From Bacteroidales bacterium (GTDB lineage Bacteria > Bacteroidota > Bacteroidia > Bacteroidales > JAIPAH01): 48,291 bases of DNA. Where the stretch lies: NCBI GenBank assembly GCA_021738485.1, contig JAIPBX010000013.1, forward strand, positions 1 through 48,291, written 5' to 3'. The notes beneath the pieces were generated by a model that was not told the origin of the DNA, searched no databases, and was given only the letters and a program-made list of their open reading frames with translations. The position numbers were made by a program, and so were the translations under genes. Each line of letters opens with the position of its first letter. Position 1 is the stretch's first letter. Below, one piece after another: positions 16,824 through 26,429 of the stretch.

Positions 16824-19223
16824 ATGCGATTAATCCTTATTCTCTCTCTACTTTTATTTTGGCATTTCCAATTATCCAGTCAAACTATATCGGGTACAGT
16901 TTTGGATGCACGTACCAAAGAACCCATTGCTTTTGCCAATGTCATTTATAGCTCCCAGAAGGGGGTGACCAGTGATATCGATGGAAATTTTGCAATTGAA
17001 ACTTCCACACCGCCGGATTCTATAAAGATTAGCTATGTGGGTTATGAGACCAAAACCGTTAGTGTGGAAAAAAAGAAAAACCTCCATATCTATCTTCATC
17101 CGAAAACTTATACATTGGATGAAGTAGTGGTGGAAGCCGGTCCAAACCCTGCTTTACGCATAATTCATAATGTGATTGATCATAAAAAGCATAATGATCC
17201 GGCCAATTATAGGTCTTACAGGCATAAAGCCTATGATAAAGTTTTTTTAACCATCCATCCCGATAGTTTAGAAAAGTATAAACACCGTTTAAAAAGTGAT
17301 ACTTCTTTTCAAAAATTGAAAAAAATTATTGAGAAACAGCACTTTTTTATTAGCGAAAGTGTAACCCACACGAAATATAAAAAGCCGGGTAAAAAGCATG
17401 AAGAGGTTATAGCCTCCCGAAGTTCGGGCTTCGAGAATCCGATTTTTGTTGTGTTGATTTCGCAGCTCCAATCCAGCAGTTTTTACCGCGATAATATAAA
17501 TTTACTGGATAAAAACTATGTGAGCCCTATCGCCTCGAGAGCAGTTTCAAAATATCATTACCGCCTTAAGGATACCCTTTTGCAGGAAAAATCCGGTGAC
17601 ACCACTTTCATCATCACTTATGCTCCCCGCAAAGGCACGAATTTCGACGGGCTGAAGGGGATGTTGTATGTTAATACCAATAAGTGGGCGCTGCAAAATA
17701 TTAAAGCTGTACCTGCTACAGCTGAGGAGACGGGGATAAACATAAAAATTGAGCAACAGTACGATTTATTTGGAGGGAAATACTGGTTCCCGGTTCAGCT
17801 AAGTACGGAGCTTTTTTTTGGGAATGTTAACGTGAACGGAATAAATTTGATGGGAAAGGGAAAAAGGTACCTGACGGAAATATCTATTAATGAGGAAATC
17901 CGGGAAAAGATTCCCCGGGATATCGCCATGGATATCCGCCCCGATGCTTTTAAAAAAGGTCTTGATTCATTGGCCTACTACCGAAAAGACTCTCTTAGTG
18001 AGAAGGAAAAGGAAACTTACCGGGTAATCGATAGCCTGGGGCAGGCCGAAAACTTCGACCGCAAAGCCAATTCTATCCTGGCTTTAACACAGGGGAATAT
18101 TCCTTTTAAGTTCTTTGATGTCCCTATTGACAGGTTAATGCACTATAATAAATATGAAGGATTTTATGGGGGATTGGCATTAGTAACAAACGAAGAATTC
18201 TCCCGCCGGTTGGAAATAGGGGCTTATGGAGGGTATGGGTTTAAGGATAAGCGTTTCAAATATGGCGGCCATGCATCGGTGTTTCTCGACAGGTTAAAGC
18301 GCAATGCATTTAGTTATCGTTATTCGAAAGATTTGGAGCATCCGGCAGAATTTTCGGATAAAACCCTGAAATCCGTGTTTGACCCCTCGTCCTACAGACA
18401 ACTCCTGTTGGAGCGATATGACCGGAAAAAGGCTCACCAGGCTACTTTAGATGTGCACCCGTTTCCTTTTACGGATATTAGCCTTAAACTTGAGAAAGCT
18501 GACTATGATCCCACATACGACTATGTTTTTTCTAAAGAACCGGCAAGAGAGGTTTTTTCATTCACCGAATTTCGTTCCTCGATTCGTTTTGCTTTCAATG
18601 AAAAATTTGTGAAAAGCAAAAATTCCCTTGCTTCGCTTGGAACAGACTATCCCATTATTAAACTTCATTATGCAAGAGGGCTGAAAGGTGTTCTGGGTGG
18701 TGACTACGCTTACTCCAAATGGACGCTTGAATGGGACCACAGCATTTCCTCCACCTTGATTGGGGAGACAAAATATAAGATAGAGGCCGGGCATGTAAGC
18801 AGCGATGTTCCTTATCCTGCCTTGTTTCACGGAAGAGGTAGTTACGGTGATTTTGCTTTGTTTACTCCCTTCAGCTTTTCTACCATGAGGCCTACGGAGT
18901 TTCTGACAAACCGGTTTGCTGCCGTGTATCTTACACACGATTTCAGAGATTTATTGATTAGCAGCCGGTTTTTTTCACCTTCCGTTTCCCTTCATCACAA
19001 TATGATGATTGGGGATTTAGGTCAAAAACAAAATCATAAAGAAATTGAATTGAAAACGCCCGATCAAGGATATTTTGAAAGTGGAGTGCTTTTTGCTGAT
19101 ATACTGAAGACGGATTTTACCGGAGTAGGCATTGGTTTTTTCTACAGGTATGGACCTTATCACCATGGAAGTTTTAAAAAAGACTTTGCCGTTAATTTGA
19201 GTATAACTTTTTTATTTGATTAA
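16824..19223 (+). CDS. DUF5686 outer-membrane protein with carboxypeptidase-like regulatory domain
   Basis: A 799-residue surface protein from the ATG at 16824, which begins a clean signal peptide (MRLILILSLLLFWHFQLSSQ). A GTG 22 codons upstream is in frame but would bury the signal. Next comes a CarboxypepD_reg-like beta-sandwich (about residues 21-110: ISGTVLDARTKEPIAFANV, then YVGYETKTV), followed by the long DUF5686 region (from about DEVVVEAGPNPALRIIHNVI). The end FAVNLSITFLF resembles a barrel terminus with a final aromatic residue. The family is widespread in Bacteroidota and presumed to sit in the outer membrane; its function is not known. AI-2E transporters lie on either side. Confidence 0.85.
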   Translation: MRLILILSLLLFWHFQLSSQTISGTVLDARTKEPIAFANVIYSSQKGVTSDIDGNFAIETSTPPDSIKISYVGYETKTVSVEKKKNLHIYLHPKTYTLDEVVVEAGPNPALRIIHNVIDHKKHNDPANYRSYRHKAYDKVFLTIHPDSLEKYKHRLKSDTSFQKLKKIIEKQHFFISESVTHTKYKKPGKKHEEVIASRSSGFENPIFVVLISQLQSSSFYRDNINLLDKNYVSPIASRAVSKYHYRLKDTLLQEKSGDTTFIITYAPRKGTNFDGLKGMLYVNTNKWALQNIKAVPATAEETGINIKIEQQYDLFGGKYWFPVQLSTELFFGNVNVNGINLMGKGKRYLTEISINEEIREKIPRDIAMDIRPDAFKKGLDSLAYYRKDSLSEKEKETYRVIDSLGQAENFDRKANSILALTQGNIPFKFFDVPIDRLMHYNKYEGFYGGLALVTNEEFSRRLEIGAYGGYGFKDKRFKYGGHASVFLDRLKRNAFSYRYSKDLEHPAEFSDKTLKSVFDPSSYRQLLLERYDRKKAHQATLDVHPFPFTDISLKLEKADYDPTYDYVFSKEPAREVFSFTEFRSSIRFAFNEKFVKSKNSLASLGTDYPIIKLHYARGLKGVLGGDYAYSKWTLEWDHSISSTLIGETKYKIEAGHVSSDVPYPALFHGRGSYGDFALFTPFSFSTMRPTEFLTNRFAAVYLTHDFRDLLISSRFFSPSVSLHHNMMIGDLGQKQNHKEIELKTPDQGYFESGVLFADILKTDFTGVGIGFFYRYGPYHHGSFKKDFAVNLSITFLFD

Positions 19224-19252
19224 AAGGGGAGCAGGAGCACAGATTAATTTTG

Positions 19253-19260
19253 TATTTTTG
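19253..19260 (+). promoter_or_regulatory. Minus-7 box TATTTTTG of the second AI-2E transporter
   Basis: It matches TAnnTTTG and ends 12 bases before the ATG at 19273. Confidence 0.5.
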
Positions 19261-19272
19261 ATTGATTGAGAT

Positions 19273-20370
19273 ATGAACACCATAACCCGTATCATAGTAT
19301 CTGCAGTAGTGATAGCCATTATTGCTTTCCTGGCATGGCGGTTTTCTAATATAGTAACCTATATTCTGATTGCTGCCGTGTTATCTATTATGGGTAATCC
19401 CCTGGTGAAATTTTTGAATAAAATCCGGATCAAACACTGGAAGATTCCCCATGTCATAAGTTCGCTACTGGCTTTGATCATTATTATTGTGGTTATCGGT
19501 GGACTGATAAGTATAATTGTGCCGCTGATTGCAAACCAGGCCGAGATGATTTCGCAAATCAACCTGGAAGAGGTAACGAATTCGCTGGAAAAGCCGATGG
19601 CAGATTTGCAGGAATTCCTGGTGCAATACAATTTTTTAAGGGAAAAAGAATCTCTTGATATGGTGATTATCAAAAATTTCGAATCAGTGGTCAGTTTCGC
19701 CACCTTTTCCGACATTTTCAGAAATGTTCTGGGCCTGGCCGGAAATTTATTCGTAGGTGTTTTTGCAGTTCTTTTTATTACTTTTTTCTTTTTAAAGGAA
19801 GAAGATTTATTTTTTAATGGTATTATGCTTTTGATTCCTCTGAAATATCAGGAAGAAGGCAGAAAAATTCTCAGTGATTCGCGCCGCCTTTTATCGCGTT
19901 ATTTTGTGGGGCTATTGATCGAATTGACCATTATGGTGACATTAATCAGTACCGGGCTAACCATCTTTGGTGTGAAAAATGCATTTCTTATTGGCTTCTT
20001 TGGGGGGATAATGAATATTATCCCATACCTTGGTCCGGTTATAGGAGCTATTTTAGGGGTAGTCCTCGGAACGATGACTTTTTTGAGTGTGGGCGGAGCT
20101 TATAGCGATGTGTTTACGTTAATAATTACTATAATCGGAACATTTGCCGGAGCTAACTTTATTGATAATATGGTGCTTCAACCCTGGATTTATTCGAGTA
20201 GCGTAAAAGCTCATCCGCTCGAAATCTTTTTGGTTATTATGATAGCCGGTTCTATGGCGGGCGTTATCGGGATGGTTCTGGCTATTCCTGCATACACAGT
20301 CCTGCGAATTATTGCCAAGCAGTTTCTCTACAATAGCCGTTTGGTACAGCAAATCACTAAGGATATTTAA
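19273..20370 (+). CDS. AI-2E family (PerM/TqsA-like) transporter, copy 2
   Basis: A 365-residue membrane protein with the same layout as the product of 15550-16689, though only distantly similar in sequence. Hydrophobic helices come first, then a soluble helical segment (about residues 95-150), then a cluster of helices. The family motif GFFGGIMNIIPYLGPVIGA is in the second half, followed by NFIDNMVLQPWIYSSSVKAHPLEIF. It is an exporter of unknown substrate. It has its own promoter box and a strong terminator. Confidence 0.88.
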   Translation: MNTITRIIVSAVVIAIIAFLAWRFSNIVTYILIAAVLSIMGNPLVKFLNKIRIKHWKIPHVISSLLALIIIIVVIGGLISIIVPLIANQAEMISQINLEEVTNSLEKPMADLQEFLVQYNFLREKESLDMVIIKNFESVVSFATFSDIFRNVLGLAGNLFVGVFAVLFITFFFLKEEDLFFNGIMLLIPLKYQEEGRKILSDSRRLLSRYFVGLLIELTIMVTLISTGLTIFGVKNAFLIGFFGGIMNIIPYLGPVIGAILGVVLGTMTFLSVGGAYSDVFTLIITIIGTFAGANFIDNMVLQPWIYSSSVKAHPLEIFLVIMIAGSMAGVIGMVLAIPAYTVLRIIAKQFLYNSRLVQQITKDI

Positions 20371-20378
20371 GTTAGGGC

Positions 20379-20412
20379 AAAAAAATACCGGCGATTTGCC
20401 GGTACTTTTTTT
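20379..20412. terminator. Strong bidirectional terminator between copy 2 and frr
   Basis: TACCGGC and GCCGGTA form a perfect seven-pair stem with a five-base loop. Seven A residues precede it and seven T residues follow after one C, so it can work on both strands. The transporter and frr converge here. Confidence 0.9.
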
Positions 20413-20509
20413 CGAAATGTCCCACTCCTAAAAGAATAGTTGTAGTTTTAGTTGGTTTCAGATTAACTGATGGAGTAGTATATCCTAAACTTTAAAAGAT
20501 TATTTTCTT

Positions 20510-21073
20510 CTAAAATTCCATAATATCTTTTTCTTTTTGCTCAACAATCTCGTCCACTTTTGCTGTATACTTATCTGTTAGTTTCTGGATTTCATCTTCG
20601 AGCTGTTTTTCTTCGTCTTCCGAAAGGCCTTCGTTTTTAAGCTGCTTAGCAGTATTCTTGGCTTCTTTTCGGGATCCTCTGATACTTACTTTAGCATCTT
20701 CTCCTTCCTGCTTTGCTCTCTTTACGAGGTCTTTCCTTCGTTCTTCCGTTAATTCCGGTACAATAATACGAATTATCTCCCCGTCATCCTGGGGATTAAA
20801 ACCTAAATTGGCCGCTTGTATTTCCTTGAGCACGTTTTTCAAAACGCTTTTATCAAAAGGTTGAACAACGATTTGCCGTGCATCAGGAGTGGTGATGTTA
20901 GCCATTTGTTCGAGCGGGGTTCGCGCACCGTAATAATCTACGGTAATTCCTGATAGCATATTTGGATTGGCTTTCCCTGTACGGAGCACCTTTAATTGTT
21001 GCTGCAGGTGATCTATAGCGTTTTTCATACTTTCTTTAGCCTCATCCAGGCACATTTGAGCTTCTTCGGTCAT
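20510..21073 (-). CDS. frr: Ribosome recycling factor
   Basis: A 187-residue ribosome recycling factor, which with EF-G splits the post-termination ribosome. Helix 1 (MKNAIDHLQQQLKVLRTGKAN with NPNMLSGI) carries the conserved RTGKA and P-x-x-L pattern. The hinge VDYYGARTPLEQMANI and the C-terminal helices (EERRKDLVKRAKQEGEDAKVSIR) are typical, and length is standard. It follows pyrH on the same strand, the usual gene order, but the 71-base gap and a TACATTTG box suggest an additional promoter. Confidence 0.97.
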   Translation of the reverse strand: MTEEAQMCLDEAKESMKNAIDHLQQQLKVLRTGKANPNMLSGITVDYYGARTPLEQMANITTPDARQIVVQPFDKSVLKNVLKEIQAANLGFNPQDDGEIIRIIVPELTEERRKDLVKRAKQEGEDAKVSIRGSRKEAKNTAKQLKNEGLSEDEEKQLEDEIQKLTDKYTAKVDEIVEQKEKDIMEF

Positions 21074-21097
21074 GGCTTTTCATTTTTGGTTTATTCA

Positions 21098-21105
21098 CAA
21101 ATGTA
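21098..21105 (-). promoter_or_regulatory. Minus-7 box TACATTTG of frr
   Basis: On the minus strand it ends 24 bases before the frr ATG and lies between pyrH and frr. Confidence 0.5.
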
Positions 21106-21144
21106 ATAAAATTAATTTTTAATTCAGTGTATGATGCAATAAAG

Positions 21145-21852
21145 TTATGTGTGCACTAGTGTTCCGTTTTCGGGATTTTTGAGGGCTTTCATGACATTTC
21201 CCGGTGTATTCATGTCAAAAACAAGAATAGGGATATTGTTTTGCTTGCACAAAGTAAAGGCCGTTAAGTCCATAACTTTTAAGCCTTTGGAATAAGCCTC
21301 ATCAAATGTGAGCGTTTTATATTTCTTTGCTTCGGGGTTGGTTTCGGGATCCTCGGAATAAATTCCATCCACGCGTGTGCCTTTAAACAGCGCATCCGCC
21401 TGAATTTCCACGGCTCTTAAAGCGGAGGCTGAATCCGTGGTAAAATAGGGATTTCCTGTACCACCGCTGATTATCGTCACCACTTTTTGGTTAAGATATT
21501 CTATTGCCCGGCGACGATTCATTGGTTCGTTGATGGGAGCAATTTCTAATCCGCCCAGGTGCTTTGCTTTAACGCCAATATTTTCTAAAGCTCCCTGTAG
21601 GGCCATGCTATTAATTACTGTCGCTAACATTCCCATGTAATCTCCCTGAACGCGATCCATACCAACGGCTGTGCCCTGCATCCCGCGGTAAATATTCCCG
21701 CCACCGATAACTATGGCTACTTCAATACCTTCGTTTGTCAATGCCCGGATGTCTTCAGCATATTGTGCCAGCCTTTCGGGATTGATCCCATATTCGTCTT
21801 CCCCCAGAAGGGCCTCTCCGCTAAGTTTAAGTAGAATTCTGCTGTATTCCAT
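21145..21852 (-). CDS. pyrH: UMP kinase
   Basis: A 235-residue UMP kinase of the amino acid kinase fold, making UDP from UMP and ATP. The start at 21852 gives MEYSRILLKLSGEALLG, the standard N terminus with the Lys-Leu-Ser-Gly phosphate loop. GGGNIYRG (about residues 48-55), the MGMLATVINSMALQ helix, and GGTGNPYFTTDSASALRA follow. An in-frame TTG nine codons upstream (21879) falls inside a TATTTTTG promoter box and is not a real start. It is followed by frr. Confidence 0.97.
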   Translation of the reverse strand: MEYSRILLKLSGEALLGEDEYGINPERLAQYAEDIRALTNEGIEVAIVIGGGNIYRGMQGTAVGMDRVQGDYMGMLATVINSMALQGALENIGVKAKHLGGLEIAPINEPMNRRRAIEYLNQKVVTIISGGTGNPYFTTDSASALRAVEIQADALFKGTRVDGIYSEDPETNPEAKKYKTLTFDEAYSKGLKVMDLTAFTLCKQNNIPILVFDMNTPGNVMKALKNPENGTLVHT

Positions 21853-21876
21853 GTGTTCTATATTGATAGGTGCTGA

Positions 21877-21884
21877 CAAAAATA
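21877..21884 (-). promoter_or_regulatory. Minus-7 box TATTTTTG of pyrH
   Basis: On the minus strand it ends 24 bases before the ATG at 21852; its last TTG is a false start codon. Confidence 0.55.
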
Positions 21885-22166
21885 ATAATTCCTGTCATAA
21901 TTTTATTGCATTAACTATTCGATTATCCTGAAGTATAGGATAAGGTTTCGGTTCTCTGCAATATAGTTATTTTAATTTCATCGTTTTAAAAATACGAAAA
22001 AAAGAATGTAGCTATCCAAATGGATTATTTTTTATACCATAGATGCGCTGTTAGCTAGAAATCAAAAATGCTATTTTTTTGATAGGATACTCTCCATTTG
22101 GAGGTTTACAGGTATAGTTACTTACTTCTCTGGTAAGTCTTTATGGCATATTGGAGGAGTTATGGC
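21885..22166. other. Non-coding gap with a perfect 10-base inverted repeat
   Basis: No gene is seen between the lipoprotein stop and the pyrH promoter. TCCAAATGGA (22015-22024) recurs as its inverse TCCATTTGGA (22093-22102), about 70 bases apart. The sequence between is AT-rich with two long T runs. It may be a leftover of a small mobile repeat or a structured 3' region of the secA message. Confidence 0.4.
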
Positions 22167-22601
22167 TCAAAATTTTTGGGGAAAATCCTCGTAGTTTAAC
22201 GGTAAACGAACAAATTTTACGTATACGGTTCTTTGTTCATCAAAGTTGTTATTGCTTCCAAGGATTTGATACTGGATGTCTGCTTCCAGTCCCAGCGTAT
22301 CCTGATTTATATAAAATCTTTTAATTGAGTCGGGAGAAATGGTTCTTTTCAGCCATACCAACCTGTTGGATGCTTGTTGCTTGTTTATCTTCCACACACT
22401 ATTGACACTATCCCGGAAAAATGTGCGCAATGTGGTATTTGGTCTTAGCGGCATGACTATTTTAAAACTATCGGGGGGATTGATAATTTGCTCATTCATT
22501 CTATAGATTAATATGTCACTCTCTTCTCCCTCTCTGTCATAACAGCCGGAGAAGAGAATGACAAAAACAACTAATATCCCTATGCTTGCTTTAAGTCTCA
22601 T
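22167..22601 (-). CDS. Lipoprotein of unknown function, coupled to secA
   Basis: A 144-residue lipoprotein from the ATG at 22601 ([20 protein letters not shown]), with the lipid-bearing cysteine at residue 20 in LFSGCYD. The mature part has no recognised motif and seems beta-rich (ILIYRMNEQIINPPDSFKIV, later VYVKFVRLPLNYEDF). Its ATG overlaps the secA stop by one base (TAATG), so translation is coupled to SecA. A start seven codons earlier is in frame but lies inside secA and would disturb the signal. The link to secretion is positional only. Confidence 0.75.
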   Translation of the reverse strand: MRLKASIGILVVFVILFSGCYDREGEESDILIYRMNEQIINPPDSFKIVMPLRPNTTLRTFFRDSVNSVWKINKQQASNRLVWLKRTISPDSIKRFYINQDTLGLEADIQYQILGSNNNFDEQRTVYVKFVRLPLNYEDFPQKF

Positions 22602-25600
22602 TATTGATTTTTCCCATGACAATGTTTATATTTTAATCCACTACCGCAGGGGCAAGGATCATTCCGTCCCACTTTCTTTTCAGTTTTAATGGGCTGAGTC
22701 ACCTGCTGTTGCTGGGTGTTGCTGTTTGATTGCGATAAAAGATCGGAGCGGCCTTCTTCGAGATTCGATAAATCGGTTTCGGGCCGCCTGGCTTCCTGTA
22801 CCTCTTCTTTTTCCTGAAGGGGCAAACGCGAACGGATTAGGAAGGATACAATGTCTTTATTGATTTTTTGCAGCATCTGTTGGAACAGGTTAAAGGATTC
22901 CAGTTTATAAACCAGTAAGGGATCCTTCTGTTCGTAGGTGGCATTTTGAACCGACTGCTTTAAATCATCCATTTCCCGGAGATGATCCTTCCAGGCGTTA
23001 TCGATAGTGCCGAGGGTTATGCTTTTTTCAATAGCCAAGGCAACTTCCCGTCCCTCGTCTTCATAAGCTTTCTTCAAATTCGCAATAGCCTGAATTGTTT
23101 TGTTCCCATCAGTGATGGGGATGGCTATATTTTCATATTTGTGCGACTGAGTTTGATAGACATCTTTAATGACCGGGTAGGCCTTTTGAGCTATAAGCTG
23201 ATTTTTATTCTGATAGTTGTCGTAGACAATTTCAAAAAGCCGCTGGGCGAGCTTTTCCGTTTTTTCGGATTGAAATTCCTCGAAAGTAAAAGGATTTTCT
23301 ACGGCCAGAGTAGAGAGTAATTCGATTTCAAAACCGTCGAAGTCTCCACTGTCTTGATGTTCACGGATAATATGCTCGCCGAGGTCGTAAATCATGTTGG
23401 CGATGTCTACGGCCAGGCGGTCCCCGTATAGGGCATGATGACGCTTTTTGTATATTACTTCCCGCTGTGAGTTCATCACGTCATCATATTCGAGCAACTT
23501 CTTCCGGATACCGAAGTTATTTTCTTCAACTTTTTTCTGGGCCCGTTCTATCGAGTTAGTAATCATTTTATGCTGAATCACTTCTCCTTCTTCCAGGCCC
23601 ATGCGGTCCATAACCTTAGAGATTTTTTCTGAGCCAAACATCCTCATCAAGTCATCTTCCAGGGACACGAAGAACTGCGATGTACCGGGGTCTCCCTGGC
23701 GTCCTGCACGCCCTCTCAACTGACGGTCGACACGTCTGGACTCGTGCCTTTCCGTCCCGACAATTGCCAGCCCTCCGGCTTCCCGTGTCTCCGGTGTGAG
23801 TTTGATATCCGTTCCACGTCCGGCCATGTTGGTGGCTATCGTAACCGTTCCGGAATTTCCGGCCTGGGCAACAATTTCCGCCTCTTTTTGGTGCAGTTTG
23901 GCGTTCAGCACGTTGTGCTGTATTGCTTTTCGCTTGAGCATTTTACTAAGCAGCTCGGAAGTTTCGACCGAAGTGGTCCCTACAAGGATCGGTCGCCCTA
24001 AATTGACCAACCTTTCAATTTCATCAATGACCGCATTGTATTTCTCTTTTTTGGTTTTAAAAACCTGGTCCTGCTTGTCCTCACGAATAACCGGTTCGTT
24101 GGTGGGTATAACCACAACATCGAGGTTATAGATGTCATAAAACTCGCCGGCTTCAGTTTCAGCAGTACCGGTCATGCCGGCCAGTTTGTTATACATTCTG
24201 AAATAATTCTGCAGCGTAATGGTAGCATAGGTTTGGGTAGCCCCTTCCACCTGGACGTTTTCTTTGGCTTCAATAGCTTGGTGCAGCCCGTCGGAATATC
24301 TTCTCCCCTCCATGATACGACCGGTTTGTTCATCGACAATTTTTACCTGGTTATTCATAACCACGTATTCATCGTCTTTCTGGAACAGGGCATAGGCTTT
24401 GAGAAGTTGGTTGACGGTGTGTACACGCTCGGCCTTTAACTGGTAATGCGAGAGCATTTCATTTTTCTTCTCCAGCATCTCATTTTTTTCCAGTTGCTCA
24501 TTTTCCAAATCCGCCAGTTGTGCGCCTATATCGGGCAGAGTATAAAAATCCGGATCTCCGGTTATTTCCGTCAGCAGGTCAATGCCTTTTTCCCTGATAT
24601 CAATGGTATTGTTTTTCTCATCAATTACAAAAAAGAGTTGGTCATCGATCAGGTGCATGTTTTTGCCCTGCTCCTGGAGGTACAAGTTTTCCGTTTTTTG
24701 CAGAAGGGTCTTCATGCCGGGAGCTGAGAGAAATTTAATGAGAGCTTTGTTTTTGGGTAATCCCCGGAATGCAGTAAAAAGCAATTCACCGCCTTTTTTC
24801 TCTTCCTCCGAGTTTTCTTTAGCATTCTGAAGGGTTTGTTTGGCATCGTGGATAAACTTATTGACCAGCTTTCGCTGCTCATTATACAGTTTTTCCACAA
24901 TGGGTTTAAACTCTTCGAATTCCTGAGTATCATCTTTCTGTGTTGGGCCGGAAATGATTAATGGTGTGCGGGCATCATCGATCAAGACAGAATCTACCTC
25001 ATCCACGATCGAATATTGGTGTTTACGCTGTACCAGCTCGTCGGGGTTACTGGTCATATTATCCCTGAGGTAATCGAATCCGAATTCATTATTCGTTCCA
25101 TAAGTAATATCGGCCAGGTAAGCGTTTCTTCGTTCCTGGCTATTGGGTGAGTGTTTGTCAATACAATCCACCGTTAAGCCGTGGAATTCATAAAGGACTC
25201 CCATCCATTCACTATCCCTTTTAGCCAGGTATTCGTTTACGGTAATAAGATGGACGCCTTTTCCTACAAGCGCATTCAGGTAGATAGGCAGTGTAGCGGC
25301 CAGGGTTTTTCCTTCGCCGGTGGCCATTTCCGCTATTTTTCCCTGGTGTAAAACAACTCCGCCTATCAACTGCACGTCATAGGGCACCATGTCCCATTTT
25401 ACAGTATTTCCGCCGGCTATCCACGTATTCTGATATATGGCTTTGTCTCCCTTAATTTCTACGTGGTTGCGTGTAGAAGCAATTTTTTTATCCAGCTCAT
25501 TGGCGGTGACCTCTATTGTTTCATTCTCTTTAAACCGGCGAGCGGTTTCTTTCATAACGGCAAAAGCCTCAGGGAGAATATCTTCCAGAACCTTTTGACT

Positions 25601-25894
25601 CTTGTTATATATTTCGTCCTCGATTTTATCTATTTGCTCGTAGAGGCTCTCTTTTTCATCAATGCTTGTTTCCCCTTCATCTGATTTTTCTTTCAATTGC
25701 CGAATTTTCTCCTGCTCGTCTTTGATATGTTCAGCAATCTGATTTTTGAATTCAAGAGTTCTGTTACGCAGCTCATCGTTGGTTAAGGACTGCAATTGCG
25801 CATAAGCCTGATTAATTTGTTCAACATAAGGCCTCAAGGTTTTAAGGTCGCGCTCTTGCTTTGTTCCAAAGAACTTTCTAAAGATGTTTATCAT
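22601..25894 (-). CDS. secA: Preprotein translocase ATPase SecA
   Basis: A 1097-residue SecA, the cytoplasmic motor that drives unfolded proteins through SecYEG. Visible parts are Walker [16 protein letters not shown] (about 189-203), Walker B in [22 protein letters not shown], the GTDIKL region within [11 protein letters not shown], and [18 protein letters not shown] in the second nucleotide-binding fold. The C-terminal zinc-binding tail is [13 protein letters not shown]. The protein is longer than the E. coli form because of insertions in the N-terminal ATPase and elsewhere, including a charged stretch at residues 55-95, as is usual in Bacteroidota. A conserved-looking AAGGGAACGA precedes the ATG. 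Confidence 0.98.
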   Translation of the reverse strand: MINIFRKFFGTKQERDLKTLRPYVEQINQAYAQLQSLTNDELRNRTLEFKNQIAEHIKDEQEKIRQLKEKSDEGETSIDEKESLYEQIDKIEDEIYNKSQKVLEDILPEAFAVMKETARRFKENETIEVTANELDKKIASTRNHVEIKGDKAIYQNTWIAGGNTVKWDMVPYDVQLIGGVVLHQGKIAEMATGEGKTLAATLPIYLNALVGKGVHLITVNEYLAKRDSEWMGVLYEFHGLTVDCIDKHSPNSQERRNAYLADITYGTNNEFGFDYLRDNMTSNPDELVQRKHQYSIVDEVDSVLIDDARTPLIISGPTQKDDTQEFEEFKPIVEKLYNEQRKLVNKFIHDAKQTLQNAKENSEEEKKGGELLFTAFRGLPKNKALIKFLSAPGMKTLLQKTENLYLQEQGKNMHLIDDQLFFVIDEKNNTIDIREKGIDLLTEITGDPDFYTLPDIGAQLADLENEQLEKNEMLEKKNEMLSHYQLKAERVHTVNQLLKAYALFQKDDEYVVMNNQVKIVDEQTGRIMEGRRYSDGLHQAIEAKENVQVEGATQTYATITLQNYFRMYNKLAGMTGTAETEAGEFYDIYNLDVVVIPTNEPVIREDKQDQVFKTKKEKYNAVIDEIERLVNLGRPILVGTTSVETSELLSKMLKRKAIQHNVLNAKLHQKEAEIVAQAGNSGTVTIATNMAGRGTDIKLTPETREAGGLAIVGTERHESRRVDRQLRGRAGRQGDPGTSQFFVSLEDDLMRMFGSEKISKVMDRMGLEEGEVIQHKMITNSIERAQKKVEENNFGIRKKLLEYDDVMNSQREVIYKKRHHALYGDRLAVDIANMIYDLGEHIIREHQDSGDFDGFEIELLSTLAVENPFTFEEFQSEKTEKLAQRLFEIVYDNYQNKNQLIAQKAYPVIKDVYQTQSHKYENIAIPITDGNKTIQAIANLKKAYEDEGREVALAIEKSITLGTIDNAWKDHLREMDDLKQSVQNATYEQKDPLLVYKLESFNLFQQMLQKINKDIVSFLIRSRLPLQEKEEVQEARRPETDLSNLEEGRSDLLSQSNSNTQQQQVTQPIKTEKKVGRNDPCPCGSGLKYKHCHGKNQ

Positions 25895-26010
25895 TCGTTC
25901 CCTTATTTTTTTGAAGTATAAAACACAAAAACTGTGCTTTCATTTACTTGGTGCAAAATTAATCTAAAATAAGCAGAAAATATAGAGAGGTGCTTAGCAA
26001 GTAGGATATA

Positions 26011-26122
26011 AAAAAGGTGTGTCATAGCTCTTCATCATGTTTGAGAGAATAAAGTTACTGCTATTAGGCCGGCTAGTAACGTAAATGAATTAACTCTAAA
26101 CTGTCAGAGATATGACACACCT
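26011..26122 (-). repeat. Long-armed stem-loop element between the DUF2795 gene and secA
   Basis: Arms 26015-26031 (AGGTGTGTCATAGCTCT) and 26106-26122 (AGAGATATGACACACCT) are inverted copies with one mismatch over 17 bases. The 74-base interior holds a second dyad (GTTACT...AGTAAC, about 26052-26078). On the minus strand the outer stem is followed by a T run, so it could end the DUF2795 message. The size and the nested stems also fit a small non-autonomous mobile repeat. Confidence 0.65.
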
Positions 26123-26129
26123 ATTTGTA

Positions 26130-26351
26130 TTAATACTCGTCTTCGTGAAAAAAGAAATCTTCTTTTGTCGGATAATCCGGCCAGATGTCTTCTATCCTTT
26201 CATATACTTCTCCTTCATCTTCAAGCTCCCTTAAGTTTTCGATAACTTCTTGAGGCAACCCTGAACGGATGCTGTAATCTATCAGCTCTTCCTTGGTTGC
26301 CGGCCAGGGAGCATCCTCTAGTTTAGAAGCTAACTCCAATGTCCAATACAT
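26130..26351 (-). CDS. DUF2795 domain protein
   Basis: A 73-residue acidic protein recognised from MYWTLELASKLEDAPWPATK, the LIDYSIRSGLPQEVIENLREL helix pair and the end IWPDYPTKEDFFFHEDEY. This short single-domain form is highly conserved across Bacteroidota. The function is unknown; the domain looks like a small helical DNA- or protein-binding module. It is cytoplasmic, with no signal peptide. It has its own TATTTTTG promoter box. Confidence 0.88.
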   Translation of the reverse strand: MYWTLELASKLEDAPWPATKEELIDYSIRSGLPQEVIENLRELEDEGEVYERIEDIWPDYPTKEDFFFHEDEY

Positions 26352-26373
26352 AATAGCTACCTTTAATTTTTTG

Positions 26374-26381
26374 CAAAAATA
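26374..26381 (-). promoter_or_regulatory. Minus-7 box TATTTTTG of the DUF2795 gene
   Basis: On the minus strand it ends 22 bases before the ATG at 26351. Confidence 0.5.
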
Positions 26382-26429
26382 ATTTAAATAATTACAAACG
26401 CAAGGAAATACACCAAAACCTTGTTTTTT

